A DNA stretch of 25,615 nt. It comes from a virus. The position numbers and the translations under genes are program-made. The stretch's first letter is position 1. Every line of letters starts with the position of its first letter. Where the stretch lies: positions 1-25,615 of IMG/VR virus record IMGVR_UViG_3300025674_000345. One strand, given 5' to 3'. The notes below the pieces were generated by a model that saw only the letters and a program-made list of their open reading frames with translations, did not search any database and had not been told where the DNA came from. Below, one piece after another: positions 8,365 through 17,044 of this stretch.

Positions 8365-8711
8365 TAAAACACTCCAACTGTCTCTAACAAATCAGAAAGC
8401 GGAAAAGGTATTGAAACAACATCACCGACTGAAAAATGTTGCTCTGTGGGCTTTTTATTGAACCAAGCTATAACCCACCATGCATTAGCGTTTTTATAGT
8501 ATTTATCCGCTAACTTGTATAGACGGTCGCCAGAGGACCATACATGATAAGTATAATCATATTGCTTAATATCAGAAGCTGATGGGTACTTGAGATTCGC
8601 AATAGGCAATTGTGGTATCGCCCTTGAGTTAATTACTTTCTCGGAAAATACTTCTTTGTGGTCTTCATCATTGTTATCAAAAGGAATGCTTTTTATGTAT
8701 CTATCTGCCAT
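8364..8711 (-). CDS. 53: LysM-domain baseplate wedge protein (gp53-like)
   Basis: 115-residue protein with an N-terminal extension and a LysM-like C-terminal half (about residues 55-103: YHVWSSGDRLYKLADKYY, then NAWWVIAWFN and FSVGDVVSIP). The WxxGDRLYxLAxxYY...WWVIxxxN...GxxxxIP pattern is typical of the gp53/LysM wedge proteins that sit near the hub of contractile baseplates and contact peptidoglycan-like surfaces or neighbouring subunits. It is shorter than T4 gp53 (196 residues). It starts 3 bases after the upstream gene and ends in a TAATG overlap with the 947-residue gene, consistent with stoichiometric baseplate expression. Confidence 0.8.
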   Translation of the reverse strand: MADRYIKSIPFDNNDEDHKEVFSEKVINSRAIPQLPIANLKYPSASDIKQYDYTYHVWSSGDRLYKLADKYYKNANAWWVIAWFNKKPTEQHFSVGDVVSIPFPLSDLLETVGVF

Positions 8712-8713
8712 GA

Positions 8714-9520
8714 TTACCCGCCCAGTATTTCATCTTCTATCGATATGTCATCCGGTCTTGCCGTTTTACTAACATTGCTGAATTTATTCTGTTCAATACT
8801 TGTTAGGCCATTCTTATAGGGAAAGTCCGAACTGTTGCCGGCCCACTGTTCTCCACCGAAATTAGCAATGCCAAATGAATTGTAGCCCAAGGGCTGTTCA
8901 TGCATAGGATCGAAAGATATTGATATAGAAAAGAATTTAGTATAAATATTAGGTTGCGTATAGGAGGTGTTTTCAAATAGAAACCCTCCATTGACATCAT
9001 GAGTTATTGATAGTCTTGTAATCCTGCCCAACAACCCTATGCCTTCGTTATTTACTATTAAATTGGCAAACTTGATTCGAACCAAAGGAGGGCTTGTTAA
9101 CACACGGTTTCGCTCGCCGGATAATATGTTTACACCGCCTACGCCTGCATAGCTTGGATAAAGGTTCTTGGCTAGCTCATTTATCTTTCTATAGTTGATG
9201 TTTGCTTCGTTGCTGTCATAAGATGGAATAGTAAAAGACAAGCTTATATCTCTAGTTGTCTTGTCATAGATCGCAATAGGGTCAGAACGGCCATATGATG
9301 AGTTTGTTTTCCATTGCGCTGAAAAATTGTTGTCAAAGCTTGTTAGATAAGCCGGCAGCGTAATATAGTTTCCACGCCCAACGAACTCAAATAAGATATT
9401 CGCAAACTGGTATTTAGAACGAATCTCTTTGTCACCGGGCGATGCCCGTTGCAAAGACTTGTCATCTGGTACTTGACCTTGTGCAAGCTTTAAAAAATTT
9501 TTTGTAAAATCCGCAGTCAT
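8714..9520 (-). CDS. Baseplate/tail-tube initiator-like protein
   Basis: 268 residues, mostly beta-strand by appearance. The core LPAYLTSFDNNFSAQW (about 56-71), DPIAIYDKTTRDISLSF (about 80-96) and later RITRLSITHDVNGGF are the kind of alternating strands found in tail-tube-fold proteins that cap the baseplate and start tube polymerisation (gp48/gp54 position in T4). Between the strands is a helix (NYRKINELAKNLYPSY), and MHEQPLGYN near residue 209 precedes a Gly/Asn-rich C-terminal arm. It lies between the tape measure and the LysM wedge gene, where tube-initiator proteins usually occur. It starts 3 bases after the tape-measure stop. The exact T4 equivalent is not determined. Confidence 0.6.
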   Translation of the reverse strand: MTADFTKNFLKLAQGQVPDDKSLQRASPGDKEIRSKYQFANILFEFVGRGNYITLPAYLTSFDNNFSAQWKTNSSYGRSDPIAIYDKTTRDISLSFTIPSYDSNEANINYRKINELAKNLYPSYAGVGGVNILSGERNRVLTSPPLVRIKFANLIVNNEGIGLLGRITRLSITHDVNGGFLFENTSYTQPNIYTKFFSISISFDPMHEQPLGYNSFGIANFGGEQWAGNSSDFPYKNGLTSIEQNKFSNVSKTARPDDISIEDEILGG

Positions 9521-9523
9521 TAA

Positions 9524-10891
9524 TTATTTGCCCATCAACAATTTAATTGCGTCTATGTTCCTACCAGATCCTAAAAGATTTATCATTCTTTCAAGTTGGT
9601 CTATCTTATCTTTATTAAATACTGCTATAAAATCAGTTGCTGCATCAGAAATACCGCCGAGATCCTTATTAACTTTTTTTAACACGTTTTCTGCTATGGA
9701 GAGGAGGACAGTTTCTGCTGCTGCTTTAGCTTTTAATTCAGGGTCTGCGGCTAATTGTCTTTCAGCAGCTTTCTTAAACTGAGCTTCAGAAATGGCGGGC
9801 GGTGGGCCTGCAACAGAAATGTCTTCTCCCCTTGACAACCTAGTAAGCTGCGCAGGTGTTAGGCCGATTGCATCCTGAATCTGTTTTAACACTAGTCTTC
9901 TTGACCGCTGGCCAAACCCTGAAATTCTAGGCATAAACTCCTTAAGTTTATCTGAGAGCGCCTGCTGTTGCTCTTCTTGAGTCATAAAGGCAAATTCTGT
10001 TGCGTTAAAGTCTACTCCAAACTGCCTGAAGACCGCCGCCAATTGGCCGCCGGCCTCCTGAGCGCCTTCGATGGTATCGAACTTATCCAAGGTTCCCTTT
10101 AAGGCGCTTATCTCGATTCCAGTTTGCTTTGACGTTGCCTGAAATCTTAAGAACTTTGCCAATGTCTCTTGTGATGTCAAGCCTTCAGCAAACATATCTA
10201 GGCTTTTCTGGGCGTCAGAAAAGACCTTGCTAAAGTCTTGTCCTGTGCTATCAGAAAAGCTAGCTATCTGCCTTGAGAAATTATTAAACTGAGCTGGCGT
10301 AGAGTTGAAAAGGATGTTTAGGTCTGCAAACGCCGAAACACTATCTTGAGTTTTCACGCCTAGTCTTTCCAAGACCGTTGTTGTTCCTGCGATCTGTTCA
10401 AAGTTTTGCTGGAAACTATCTCCCAAACGAACAGACAGGGCGTCCGACAAGCTTATAGCTAAACCTTGCACTTCTCCCGTTGTAGCCCCGAATTCGGCAT
10501 TTGCTCTTTGGAGATCTACAATACTGTTGATGAGTACCCTATTTTCTTTAGAACTAGCATTAAAAATACCACGGCTTCTAATAAGTGAAGCATTTAACTT
10601 TGTAAACTGTGTAACCGCATTTTCCATTGCTTTGGCGGCGCCGCCAGCGCCGCCGGTCAGCGCCTCAAACAGACCATAGAGTTTTCCAATGCCTAATGGA
10701 ATTTTTTTAGCGAGTGTGTCGAACGCCGTCCCTAGCTTTCCCATATCACTAATTAAAGATGCGTTGGGCGCCAGTAGATAGCTCGCTGTGCCGACCGCCG
10801 CCTTGCCGGGGAGGCCGAGCGGTTCGAGCACTTTAGTAAAATCTAAGCCGGCGGCGCTGGCGTTTGGTAGTTCTTTTTTTGATTCTGCCAT
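9524..10891 (-). CDS. Tail tape measure protein
   Basis: 455 residues, Ala/Gly/Gln/Leu-rich and predominantly helical, with a hydrophobic N-terminal region (about 25-110, including GGAGGAAKAMENAV). A long run of helices (about 110-350) is rich in Phe and Gln. The position, after the tail chaperone and before the baseplate genes, is diagnostic. It sets tail length in this type of phage; by the rule of about 1.5 Angstrom per residue the tail would be roughly 70 nm, shorter than T4 (gp29, 590 residues). The start ATG at 10891 has no clear Shine-Dalgarno (GTTGCCTAATTAGTAT precedes it), so translation may depend on coupling with the small ORF just upstream. Confidence 0.82.
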   Translation of the reverse strand: MAESKKELPNASAAGLDFTKVLEPLGLPGKAAVGTASYLLAPNASLISDMGKLGTAFDTLAKKIPLGIGKLYGLFEALTGGAGGAAKAMENAVTQFTKLNASLIRSRGIFNASSKENRVLINSIVDLQRANAEFGATTGEVQGLAISLSDALSVRLGDSFQQNFEQIAGTTTVLERLGVKTQDSVSAFADLNILFNSTPAQFNNFSRQIASFSDSTGQDFSKVFSDAQKSLDMFAEGLTSQETLAKFLRFQATSKQTGIEISALKGTLDKFDTIEGAQEAGGQLAAVFRQFGVDFNATEFAFMTQEEQQQALSDKLKEFMPRISGFGQRSRRLVLKQIQDAIGLTPAQLTRLSRGEDISVAGPPPAISEAQFKKAAERQLAADPELKAKAAAETVLLSIAENVLKKVNKDLGGISDAATDFIAVFNKDKIDQLERMINLLGSGRNIDAIKLLMGK

Positions 10892-10922
10892 ATACTAATT
10901 AGGCAACTATGAACGATATTTG

Positions 10923-11036
10923 CTAGGGCTTGGGCTTGCTAAGAAATGTCTCCTCGATTATCCAGCGTCGAAGCTGAACCGGGAAACCATACAATTCAAC
11001 AAAATCCCAACCAAAGTTATTCTTCATTAAGATCAT
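10923..11036 (-). CDS. Small tail-chaperone partner ORF (possible frameshift extension of gp26)
   Basis: A 37-codon ORF in the gap between the gp26-like gene and the tape measure. From the ATG at 11036 it begins MILMKNNFGWDFVELYGF and continues with VQLRRWIIEETF to a TAG. The aromatic, LRRW-containing sequence looks like the second partner of tail assembly chaperones, which in many phages is made by frameshifting from the upstream chaperone gene. The frame is open back to about 11126 and lies in the +1 frame relative to the gp26 homologue, overlapping its 3' end. TTT TTT CGG at 11074-11082 would let tRNA-Phe re-pair on TTC after a +1 slip, giving a fusion of about 313 residues. Independent initiation at 11036 is the alternative; the upstream purine stretch is weak. 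Confidence 0.55.
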   Translation of the reverse strand: MILMKNNFGWDFVELYGFPVQLRRWIIEETFLSKPKP

Positions 11037-11061
11037 AGACCGGTATTCTTCTCTCAGGTAA

Positions 11062-11865
11062 TCATTGGTTAAGCCGAAAAAAGTCGCCTGTAAGAGGCAA
11101 ACCTCCTTCGATAGTCTCTTTGCATTTCACGCATTCATGCTCAAGTTTATAAGATATATCGGGAATCATGTTGGCGTACTTTTCTTTTAAAAAAGCTGAG
11201 TCTTTGATGGGCATAGCCTCAATTAGGTTGTTGATGGAGATCAAGTCTTGTTTGCCATCAACAGATGTAATAACTTGGCGATATCTTTCTATAAGAGCGT
11301 TTTCGGGCAAGTTATGGCGCAGGCTTGCCTCGATACGCTTCTCGATTTCTTTTTCGTCATGCTCTCTTAAGAGTTTTAAGGTTATTTTCGATTTTAGGAT
11401 AGGTAGGATAATTTCCAACTCTCCCCGTTCGTTAAACTCTTCTGTGTTTAATGTCTTGCATTTAACGTCTTCAAGGTCAATGCCCACGTCTTGCCTCGCA
11501 CTGCAAAAAGGGCATGAAATGTTTGGCGTATATTCTCTGCCATAAGCATTCTTTCTAGCATTGACAACAATGGCGGTGAGATCGCCGGGTAATATTTCAT
11601 GCCCAGTGATCTGATCCAAAGCTATGCTTTGCACGAGCTTTATAAACGTTATTCCTCTTTCCTTGTATGCTTCGGTCAGTAAAATACTTTCTTCTTTTGC
11701 GGTCATGTAACGTACTTCAACTTCTCTTTTATTGCGCCAAGGGTGTCCTTCGGGGTAAAACACTCCCTTAGAGGGAAGTTCTACAATATCTGTCGGTACA
11801 TGGTAGCTTGGAGCAGCCGTGCTTTGTGCGGGCATTGGTGCCTGCATTCTATCTTCATTTCTCAT
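11062..11865 (-). CDS. 26: gp26-like baseplate hub/tail assembly chaperone
   Basis: 267 residues. DIVELPSKGVFYPEGHPW at about 26-43 is a hallmark of the T4 gp26 family, which assists hub and tape-measure assembly and is usually not part of the mature virion. It is followed by VEVRYMTAKEESILLTEA and a helical middle. Two Cys pairs, C118/C121 (CPFC) and C245/C248 (CVKC), could form a zinc ribbon that bridges the two halves. The gene directly precedes the tape measure, as tail chaperones do. The 3' end overlaps an additional open frame (see 10923-11036), so a longer frameshift product is possible. The start ATG at 11865 has an AGGTGA site close to it and lies 7 bases after the tube gene stop. 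Confidence 0.8.
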   Translation of the reverse strand: MRNEDRMQAPMPAQSTAAPSYHVPTDIVELPSKGVFYPEGHPWRNKREVEVRYMTAKEESILLTEAYKERGITFIKLVQSIALDQITGHEILPGDLTAIVVNARKNAYGREYTPNISCPFCSARQDVGIDLEDVKCKTLNTEEFNERGELEIILPILKSKITLKLLREHDEKEIEKRIEASLRHNLPENALIERYRQVITSVDGKQDLISINNLIEAMPIKDSAFLKEKYANMIPDISYKLEHECVKCKETIEGGLPLTGDFFRLNQ

Positions 11866-11872
11866 CTTTCAC

Positions 11873-12532
11873 CTATTTTATACTAGCGTTGTTGAAATTA
11901 GGGCTAGAAAACCTTCTAGCGTTGGGAGTGTTACCTCCCGAGTCTTTAAAGAACGTAAATTCGGCCCAGTCATAAGTCACATTAAACGATAGCGTGCTTA
12001 AATCTTCAGACGCATATGTGACTTGAGTCGGCGTCATTCCAACTATAAATGCGTTCCTGAGCACCCACTCTTCTACGATATCGCCTGCGGGATTTAGTAT
12101 TCTTATCTTAAACGGCCCGAGTGAATCTATTAAGTCTCTTTTCGCCAAATCTTTATTTGGAACATTTATACTCTGCGGGTTCAAAAGATTCGGAGTATCG
12201 TAAGCTGTATAGAGTAACTTATCCATAAAGACGCCGGCTACTGAATTTATTACTTCTTTTGAAAATACTTCTATAACAGTGAAAGATATGTCTTTCCAAT
12301 CTATTGTCTTGGGGTATTTAGAGGTCCAATTCAAAAGTTTTATTTCTTGAGTCTGAAGTGTGTATGACGGGCGCTGTACGTCTTTGATGTATGCGGCATC
12401 AATGCCACTTATGTTTAAAATAAACCGGTATTGCTGCTGAGCCTCGGTTAAGGCATTTTCCCTAGGAAGGTTAGGGGGTACAGGATAGTTGTAGTTTGTT
12501 ACTTTTCTATCTTTTTCAAAAAAGAATGACAT
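11873..12532 (-). CDS. Second tail tube-like protein (gp19 paralogue)
   Basis: 219 residues. The C-terminal two-thirds follows the same plan as the neighbouring gp19: KTIDWKDISFTVIEVF parallels the other's VTYGDITVTLVDMI, and IRILNPAGDIVEEWVLRNAFI plus ASEDLSTLSFNVTYDWAEF parallel IRVINGEGETAEKWTLKNAWI and GSEDNLNISITLVFDYADV. It has an extra Pro-rich N-terminus and a Ser/Asn-rich C-terminal tail (about 200-219). It may form a distinct ring at one end of the tube or an alternative tube protein. The start ATG at 12532 has an AGGATAG site. It follows gp19 by 23 bases. Confidence 0.78.
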   Translation of the reverse strand: MSFFFEKDRKVTNYNYPVPPNLPRENALTEAQQQYRFILNISGIDAAYIKDVQRPSYTLQTQEIKLLNWTSKYPKTIDWKDISFTVIEVFSKEVINSVAGVFMDKLLYTAYDTPNLLNPQSINVPNKDLAKRDLIDSLGPFKIRILNPAGDIVEEWVLRNAFIVGMTPTQVTYASEDLSTLSFNVTYDWAEFTFFKDSGGNTPNARRFSSPNFNNASIK

Positions 12533-12555
12533 GCTATCCTAAATAGCCAGTCTGA

Positions 12556-13107
12556 TTAATTTGCATCTAAGAGAGCTTGGTTGATCTCTACGTCAGCGTA
12601 ATCAAATACTAGAGTTATACTAATGTTTAGGTTGTCTTCGCTACCGTAATTGAGATCACCAAAGTCAACTCCTGAGATCCAAGCATTCTTTAAGGTCCAC
12701 TTTTCAGCGGTTTCGCCTTCGCCATTAATTACTCTAATTGCAATTTCGCCAAGAGTCCCAACGAATGCTTTCTTAGAGAAGGTCTTGCGATAGTTTGCTG
12801 GGTCTTCTGACCACTGATTTGGCCTTTTATACCCAGCAGATTCAATAACCTTCAATAGCTGACCCGCTACATCTACATTGATCATATCGACTAGAGTAAC
12901 TGTAATGTCCCCATACGTTACTCTGCCGGGGAACTTAAATTCGTGACCAAGGTAATTGTGCCTAGCTCCAGTAGTAATAGTATACTTTGGCCTTGATGAA
13001 GTGATAATTGACCAAGCTGGAATTCCACCAATTGTCATTTGGTATTTAAACTTTCTTTTTGGTTCGATACTGGGGGCGCCCCAAGGTGGTAATGGATTTC
13101 CTGCCAT
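12556..13107 (-). CDS. 19: Major tail tube protein gp19
   Basis: 183 residues, close to T4 gp19 (163). It has the tube-protein pattern: an N-terminal arm, FKYQMTIGGIP, a Gly/Lys strand (FKFPGRVTYGDITVTLVD, about 58-75), a helix carrying KVIESAGYKRPNQW, then IAIRVINGEGETAEKWTLKNAWISGVDF and a final strand pair ending FDYADVEI. It assembles into hexameric rings inside the sheath. Directly downstream of the sheath gene, in the usual gp18-gp19 order. The start ATG at 13107 follows TAGGAGATAAAG, a strong Shine-Dalgarno. Confidence 0.85.
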   Translation of the reverse strand: MAGNPLPPWGAPSIEPKRKFKYQMTIGGIPAWSIITSSRPKYTITTGARHNYLGHEFKFPGRVTYGDITVTLVDMINVDVAGQLLKVIESAGYKRPNQWSEDPANYRKTFSKKAFVGTLGEIAIRVINGEGETAEKWTLKNAWISGVDFGDLNYGSEDNLNISITLVFDYADVEINQALLDAN

Positions 13108-13119
13108 CTTTATCTCCTA

Positions 13120-16011
13120 TTAGTCCTCAAATGATGCACCCGTATTTGTAATAACAAAGTCTACAGCAATAAATTCAATTGCTCGGGCTGGTTGCAAGAA
13201 GACCTTAGCGTACAGAATATTCTGATCAATTAAGTCAGGAGTTGTAGTGGTTTCGTCCAATACTAATTTGTACGCTGTTAGGCCAAATCTTGCTTGAATG
13301 TCCTGTAAGAATGGCTCGGCACGGGCAATGAACCTATCCCATGTTTCTTGAACGTTGGGCTCAAAGATAAGATCTTTCGAGATCGCTGAAATACCTCTCT
13401 TTGTGAATAGCAGCAGCCTTCGTACATTAATACGATCTAGGGCACTTCTTGTTTGTTGCAGTGTTTTCTGCCCAAAGATAACAATCCCTTCTTGTGGGAA
13501 GCTAGCAATTGGGTTGATATTGGCCTCGTAAAGATCATCTCTGTCTCCAGATGTCAACTTATGAGTTACACCAATAACAGGCAAACCAGCAACACCAGTT
13601 GAAAGGCCGCCCCTGTTAAAGCCTGCTGGCGCAAACCAAGGCGCTTTTACTCTGTCTGTGTATGATATTGCACCAATAGCTGGGATGCTTGGCGGAACAT
13701 ATACTGAGTTGCCCTTTAGAGTGTCCCTGATTTGTACCCAAGGATAGTAAGTCGCTCCATAACTTGAGTTAAGCGAGCGGTCTTTCAGAGTATCAATAAC
13801 ATCTCTAGGTTGGCTCGCTACAGTTGGTTTAACGTTACCAAGAGACCCTTCATGCGCTGGAGTAAATCCATTGGCAGATAGATCAATGATTGCTAGAGCA
13901 TCGGCTCTTGATTCAACTGTTTCAAGCAGATGGCTCGTCAAGCCTTGAGCCACAATACCGGGCATAGAAGCTAAGTTATACATTACAAACTCAGGGTCTC
14001 TAATTGTGTCAATAGCTTCCTTGACAGTGTTATAAGCATAGTTAGTTAGCTCATTACCTGAATCTAGTGCCTCTTTGCCAAACGGGTCTTTATATTTAAT
14101 ATTAACGCCGTCCGAACCATCAGTCAAGGGAATAGTGAAGGCATTAATTGGTGATTCCACGCTACCAGTTGGCTTTAGCAAATACGAAGAGCCGCTAAGC
14201 GCTGTAACAGATTCGTTTGATGCCCTTGAACCACTTGACCATGTGTATACATTTGTAGTTGGGTTATACACAATATCATCTAAAGTAAAGTAATATGCTA
14301 CCTCTGTTGTGTCAGCTTTAGGATCATCCGATTCCAGCCCTGCGGCCAAAGGCTTGGCAAAGTCATAAACAGATTCATTCAACTTTGTTGAAGATGAAGT
14401 TTTACCAAACCAAGCCCCAAAGAAAGCCTGTGAGTTACTTGCTAGGCCGTCTTGCGCCGAAGATGAGCGCAGTGATTGCTGAGGAAACTTGAACCTTAAA
14501 GCACTTCCAGCGGCAAAGTTATCTTGTGGCATCTCAATCTTGTTAGTAGCAACAGATGCTGTAAAAGGTGTTAGAATACCCGTTGAAGTGGCTTCTGAAT
14601 AATCGTCAACGGCAGTTGTTGTGTAAACAACGTCTGAGTATCGAGTTGGTCCAACATAACCAAATGGCAGGTAAGATGAGTTTGGAGCTGAATCGACCGT
14701 TGGGTTCATTTCTACTCTAATAAATTTTGATCTATTAGCATGGTCGCCTTTCTCTACTAACCTTCTCTTTGTACTGTCGAACTCGTAATAAGCTGTACCA
14801 ATTTTCTTGGCAACATAGTCATCAGATTCTGGGTTTAAATTACAACCATTAAACCTTTCTAAGAGTACAATAGCCTTGTCTTTATCTTCAATTCTGCGCA
14901 CTAAGACATCAAACTTGCCGTATGGGTCAATGCTGTTTGAAGATTCACGAATATTGGCGATCGATATTTTTATGTTTTTCTGCGCCCACTCACCGTGGTC
15001 TAAGGCTATAAAACGGAACAGTTTTGTTGCATTGGCAGCATTAAACTCGCTGTAGACGCCGTTATCTTTTGTGATAATCCAGCCTGTTCTTGGATCTCTT
15101 TTTTGAATTCGTCGATCAGAATGTTCGTAAGCCGAATTGCCTAAACCTACAATCATGCCTGCATAGTTTACGCCAGACCCAGACAGCGGTGTGGGAAGTT
15201 CTCCATTCGTCGAAGCCAAGGACGAGGAATAGTCATTTTCAAAAGTCTCACCAAGCCAGTAGATCTCTGCGTCAACACTGGGCGTTAAAGCGGTATTTGT
15301 CTTTGTTGGGTCCGTGTTAAATACTTTGCGGGCAAACTTAGAATCACTTTCAAGCATACTGAATTCTACTGTTTTACTCACAGAAGAGCCTGAGATTGAT
15401 AGCTTAAACCTATCGCTGGAATCTGCTGCAACTAACTGACCCAGTGCGCCGGTTAGAGTTGCACCTGTTACTGATTTCCCTGTTAGACCAACAAATCCTT
15501 TTTCCACATACCACACGGCAGCCAATGATCCTGTGGCGGTAACTGGGCTTGAGCCAGATAACGTTGCTGGAAATACGAATAGGCCGTAAGCCCCGCCTTC
15601 GCCTGCGCTGACGCCATTACTGAAATTTGCGTTAACTAAAGAACCGGAAGTCTTCCAACCGGCTTCGCCCGAATCAGTTGTTTTGTTTGCGTTCTCTTTA
15701 CCAAGCAACCTAATGACTGTGCAGGTCGAGCTATTTTTTAACCAAGCTTGAGCGGCGTATGAAGCATAGGTTGGAGCCGAAAAGTTGCCGTTTCTCCAAG
15801 GATCTTTGGAATCACCGCCGGGATGGGGCTCGCCGTAAATAGAGACAAACTCTTCGAACGAATCAACGGTTACGGGGCGCATGGCGGGGCCGCTTACTGT
15901 TCTACCAATAATAACTGGGCCTTCGGCGGCGGCTTCTCTGGGCAACTGCGAATTGTCGATTTCATTTAGAAATACACCCGGAGAGATAAATTTAAATTTT
16001 TTTGCTGTCAT
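13120..16011 (-). CDS. 18: Tail sheath protein gp18
   Basis: 963 residues. The N-terminus (FISPGVFLNEIDNSQ, then GPVIIGRTVSGPAM and PVTVDSFEEFVSIYG) and the C-terminal sheath domain (RRLLLFTKRGISAISKDL near 860, DRFIARAEPFLQDIQ, YAKVFLQPARAIEFIAVDF) are typical of contractile sheath subunits. It is about 300 residues longer than T4 gp18 (659), the extra length being Ser/Thr-rich material in the middle (about 90-560) that probably forms surface domains. The reading frame could start at a TTG (16014), but the ATG at 16011 is better placed relative to the GGGAG site and is preferred. A conserved promoter-like element lies just upstream. Confidence 0.92.
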   Translation of the reverse strand: MTAKKFKFISPGVFLNEIDNSQLPREAAAEGPVIIGRTVSGPAMRPVTVDSFEEFVSIYGEPHPGGDSKDPWRNGNFSAPTYASYAAQAWLKNSSTCTVIRLLGKENANKTTDSGEAGWKTSGSLVNANFSNGVSAGEGGAYGLFVFPATLSGSSPVTATGSLAAVWYVEKGFVGLTGKSVTGATLTGALGQLVAADSSDRFKLSISGSSVSKTVEFSMLESDSKFARKVFNTDPTKTNTALTPSVDAEIYWLGETFENDYSSSLASTNGELPTPLSGSGVNYAGMIVGLGNSAYEHSDRRIQKRDPRTGWIITKDNGVYSEFNAANATKLFRFIALDHGEWAQKNIKISIANIRESSNSIDPYGKFDVLVRRIEDKDKAIVLLERFNGCNLNPESDDYVAKKIGTAYYEFDSTKRRLVEKGDHANRSKFIRVEMNPTVDSAPNSSYLPFGYVGPTRYSDVVYTTTAVDDYSEATSTGILTPFTASVATNKIEMPQDNFAAGSALRFKFPQQSLRSSSAQDGLASNSQAFFGAWFGKTSSSTKLNESVYDFAKPLAAGLESDDPKADTTEVAYYFTLDDIVYNPTTNVYTWSSGSRASNESVTALSGSSYLLKPTGSVESPINAFTIPLTDGSDGVNIKYKDPFGKEALDSGNELTNYAYNTVKEAIDTIRDPEFVMYNLASMPGIVAQGLTSHLLETVESRADALAIIDLSANGFTPAHEGSLGNVKPTVASQPRDVIDTLKDRSLNSSYGATYYPWVQIRDTLKGNSVYVPPSIPAIGAISYTDRVKAPWFAPAGFNRGGLSTGVAGLPVIGVTHKLTSGDRDDLYEANINPIASFPQEGIVIFGQKTLQQTRSALDRINVRRLLLFTKRGISAISKDLIFEPNVQETWDRFIARAEPFLQDIQARFGLTAYKLVLDETTTTPDLIDQNILYAKVFLQPARAIEFIAVDFVITNTGASFED

Positions 16012-16034
16012 CAATGATCTCCCAACAAACTATG

Positions 16035-16048
16035 CTACAGTAATTAGT
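16035..16048 (-). promoter_or_regulatory. Candidate late promoter element upstream of gp18
   Basis: On the minus strand this reads ACTAATTACTGTAG, 13 of 14 bases identical to ACTATTTACTGTAG in front of gp22 (22822-22835). It lies in the 55-base gap between the gp15-like stop and the sheath start. The shared position and sequence suggest a common regulatory element, most simply a late promoter -10 region. Function is inferred. Confidence 0.4.
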
Positions 16049-16069
16049 ATTGCAGGACTTAAAAAGAAG

Positions 16070-17044
16070 CTATTCGATAAAGCTGCCGTTTTCAAATTCG
16101 TTAATATCGCCAACTATTGTTCTCTCTCTTGGGAATCTAACCTTTACACGGTTCTGTTTTTTAAGAATCTTAGGGTCTTCTTGGTTGTCGCCCTTATTCA
16201 AGACATAACCAAGCACTTTCACAGAAAGAGTCGCTTCATAAATTTTTTCTTCAGCCTCTAAACTAGAAAGGTTGTTGTTGAACGAATAGTTGCTCTCTAA
16301 AAAGGCTTCGTATTTATGGCCGCCGTTATATATCATAAAATATCCGGGGGCTTCACGATTGAACGCCTCTACAATGTCATTCATTTGTTGCTGATAATCA
16401 GTGCGAATATTAATTGTATATTTTATATCATAAAACACAGGCATCGGAGCATACGAATACTCGTACACTATTCTTTCATTCTTAGGTGTTCTTGAGTTGT
16501 TTTGGCTGTTTAGTCGCAGTGAAGTTGCATTAGCAAAGTTCTTGGTTTTTTCTTGGACTATTTTCCTGCCCAATAAATACCTTGGAGTCTTAGCGTCCCG
16601 GTTAGGTTGGAGCAGACCCGGTGTAGGCCTGCCCTGTGCTGAGGCTTGCGCCACAGAGGCTCTTTCTATCGATATTAGCGGAAAGATTAAGGCTTCGGAC
16701 TGGTGGTCCCTATCTTCCTTCCTATTCTTAACTTGGTACACTCTTTCTTGCGTTAACCAGACAATATTTACTTTCTTAAATCCATCGTTGGTGTTGACAT
16801 GAATATTCAATCTATCATCGATCCAATCATTAAAAGCCACGTCTATGGTTTCAAAATTCGATGGAGCTGCTGTATAATATGTTGTAGTTTTTAAATATTT
16901 GTTAAATCCATACACAAACTCTGATGGGGTCTTGCAAGGAACCCATTTACCTGAAGAGTCTTGATGAGAGCCTCGGCAGTTAAACTTTTTAGCTACTGCA
17001 CGGGCTGCACTTGAAGTATCAAATTGCCATTTCTTAACGGGCAT
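16070..17044 (-). CDS. 15: gp15-like tail terminator/sheath stabilizer
   Basis: 324 residues. The C-terminal half (FYDIKYTINIRTDYQQQM, IVEAFNREAPGYF, then IYEATLSVKVLGYVLNKG) resembles the T4 gp15 family, which caps the finished tail and connects it to the neck. The pattern is strands, then a helix around an Asp/Gln-rich DIVEAFNREA segment, then a strand-rich end. The N-terminal half has a Cys-containing segment (FNCRGSHQDSSGKWVPC) not obviously part of the family. It lies between the neck proteins and the sheath, matching the T4 order gp13-14-15-18 (genes 16 and 17 are absent from this position). The start overlaps the upstream neck gene by 11 bases. Confidence 0.65.
   Translation of the reverse strand: MPVKKWQFDTSSAARAVAKKFNCRGSHQDSSGKWVPCKTPSEFVYGFNKYLKTTTYYTAAPSNFETIDVAFNDWIDDRLNIHVNTNDGFKKVNIVWLTQERVYQVKNRKEDRDHQSEALIFPLISIERASVAQASAQGRPTPGLLQPNRDAKTPRYLLGRKIVQEKTKNFANATSLRLNSQNNSRTPKNERIVYEYSYAPMPVFYDIKYTINIRTDYQQQMNDIVEAFNREAPGYFMIYNGGHKYEAFLESNYSFNNNLSSLEAEEKIYEATLSVKVLGYVLNKGDNQEDPKILKKQNRVKVRFPRERTIVGDINEFENGSFIE

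Noticed and set aside
15881-16261. Plus-strand ORF of 126 codons across the gp18/gp15-like boundary
   Set aside because: Antisense to well-supported tail genes on the minus strand; no ribosome site or recognisable protein.
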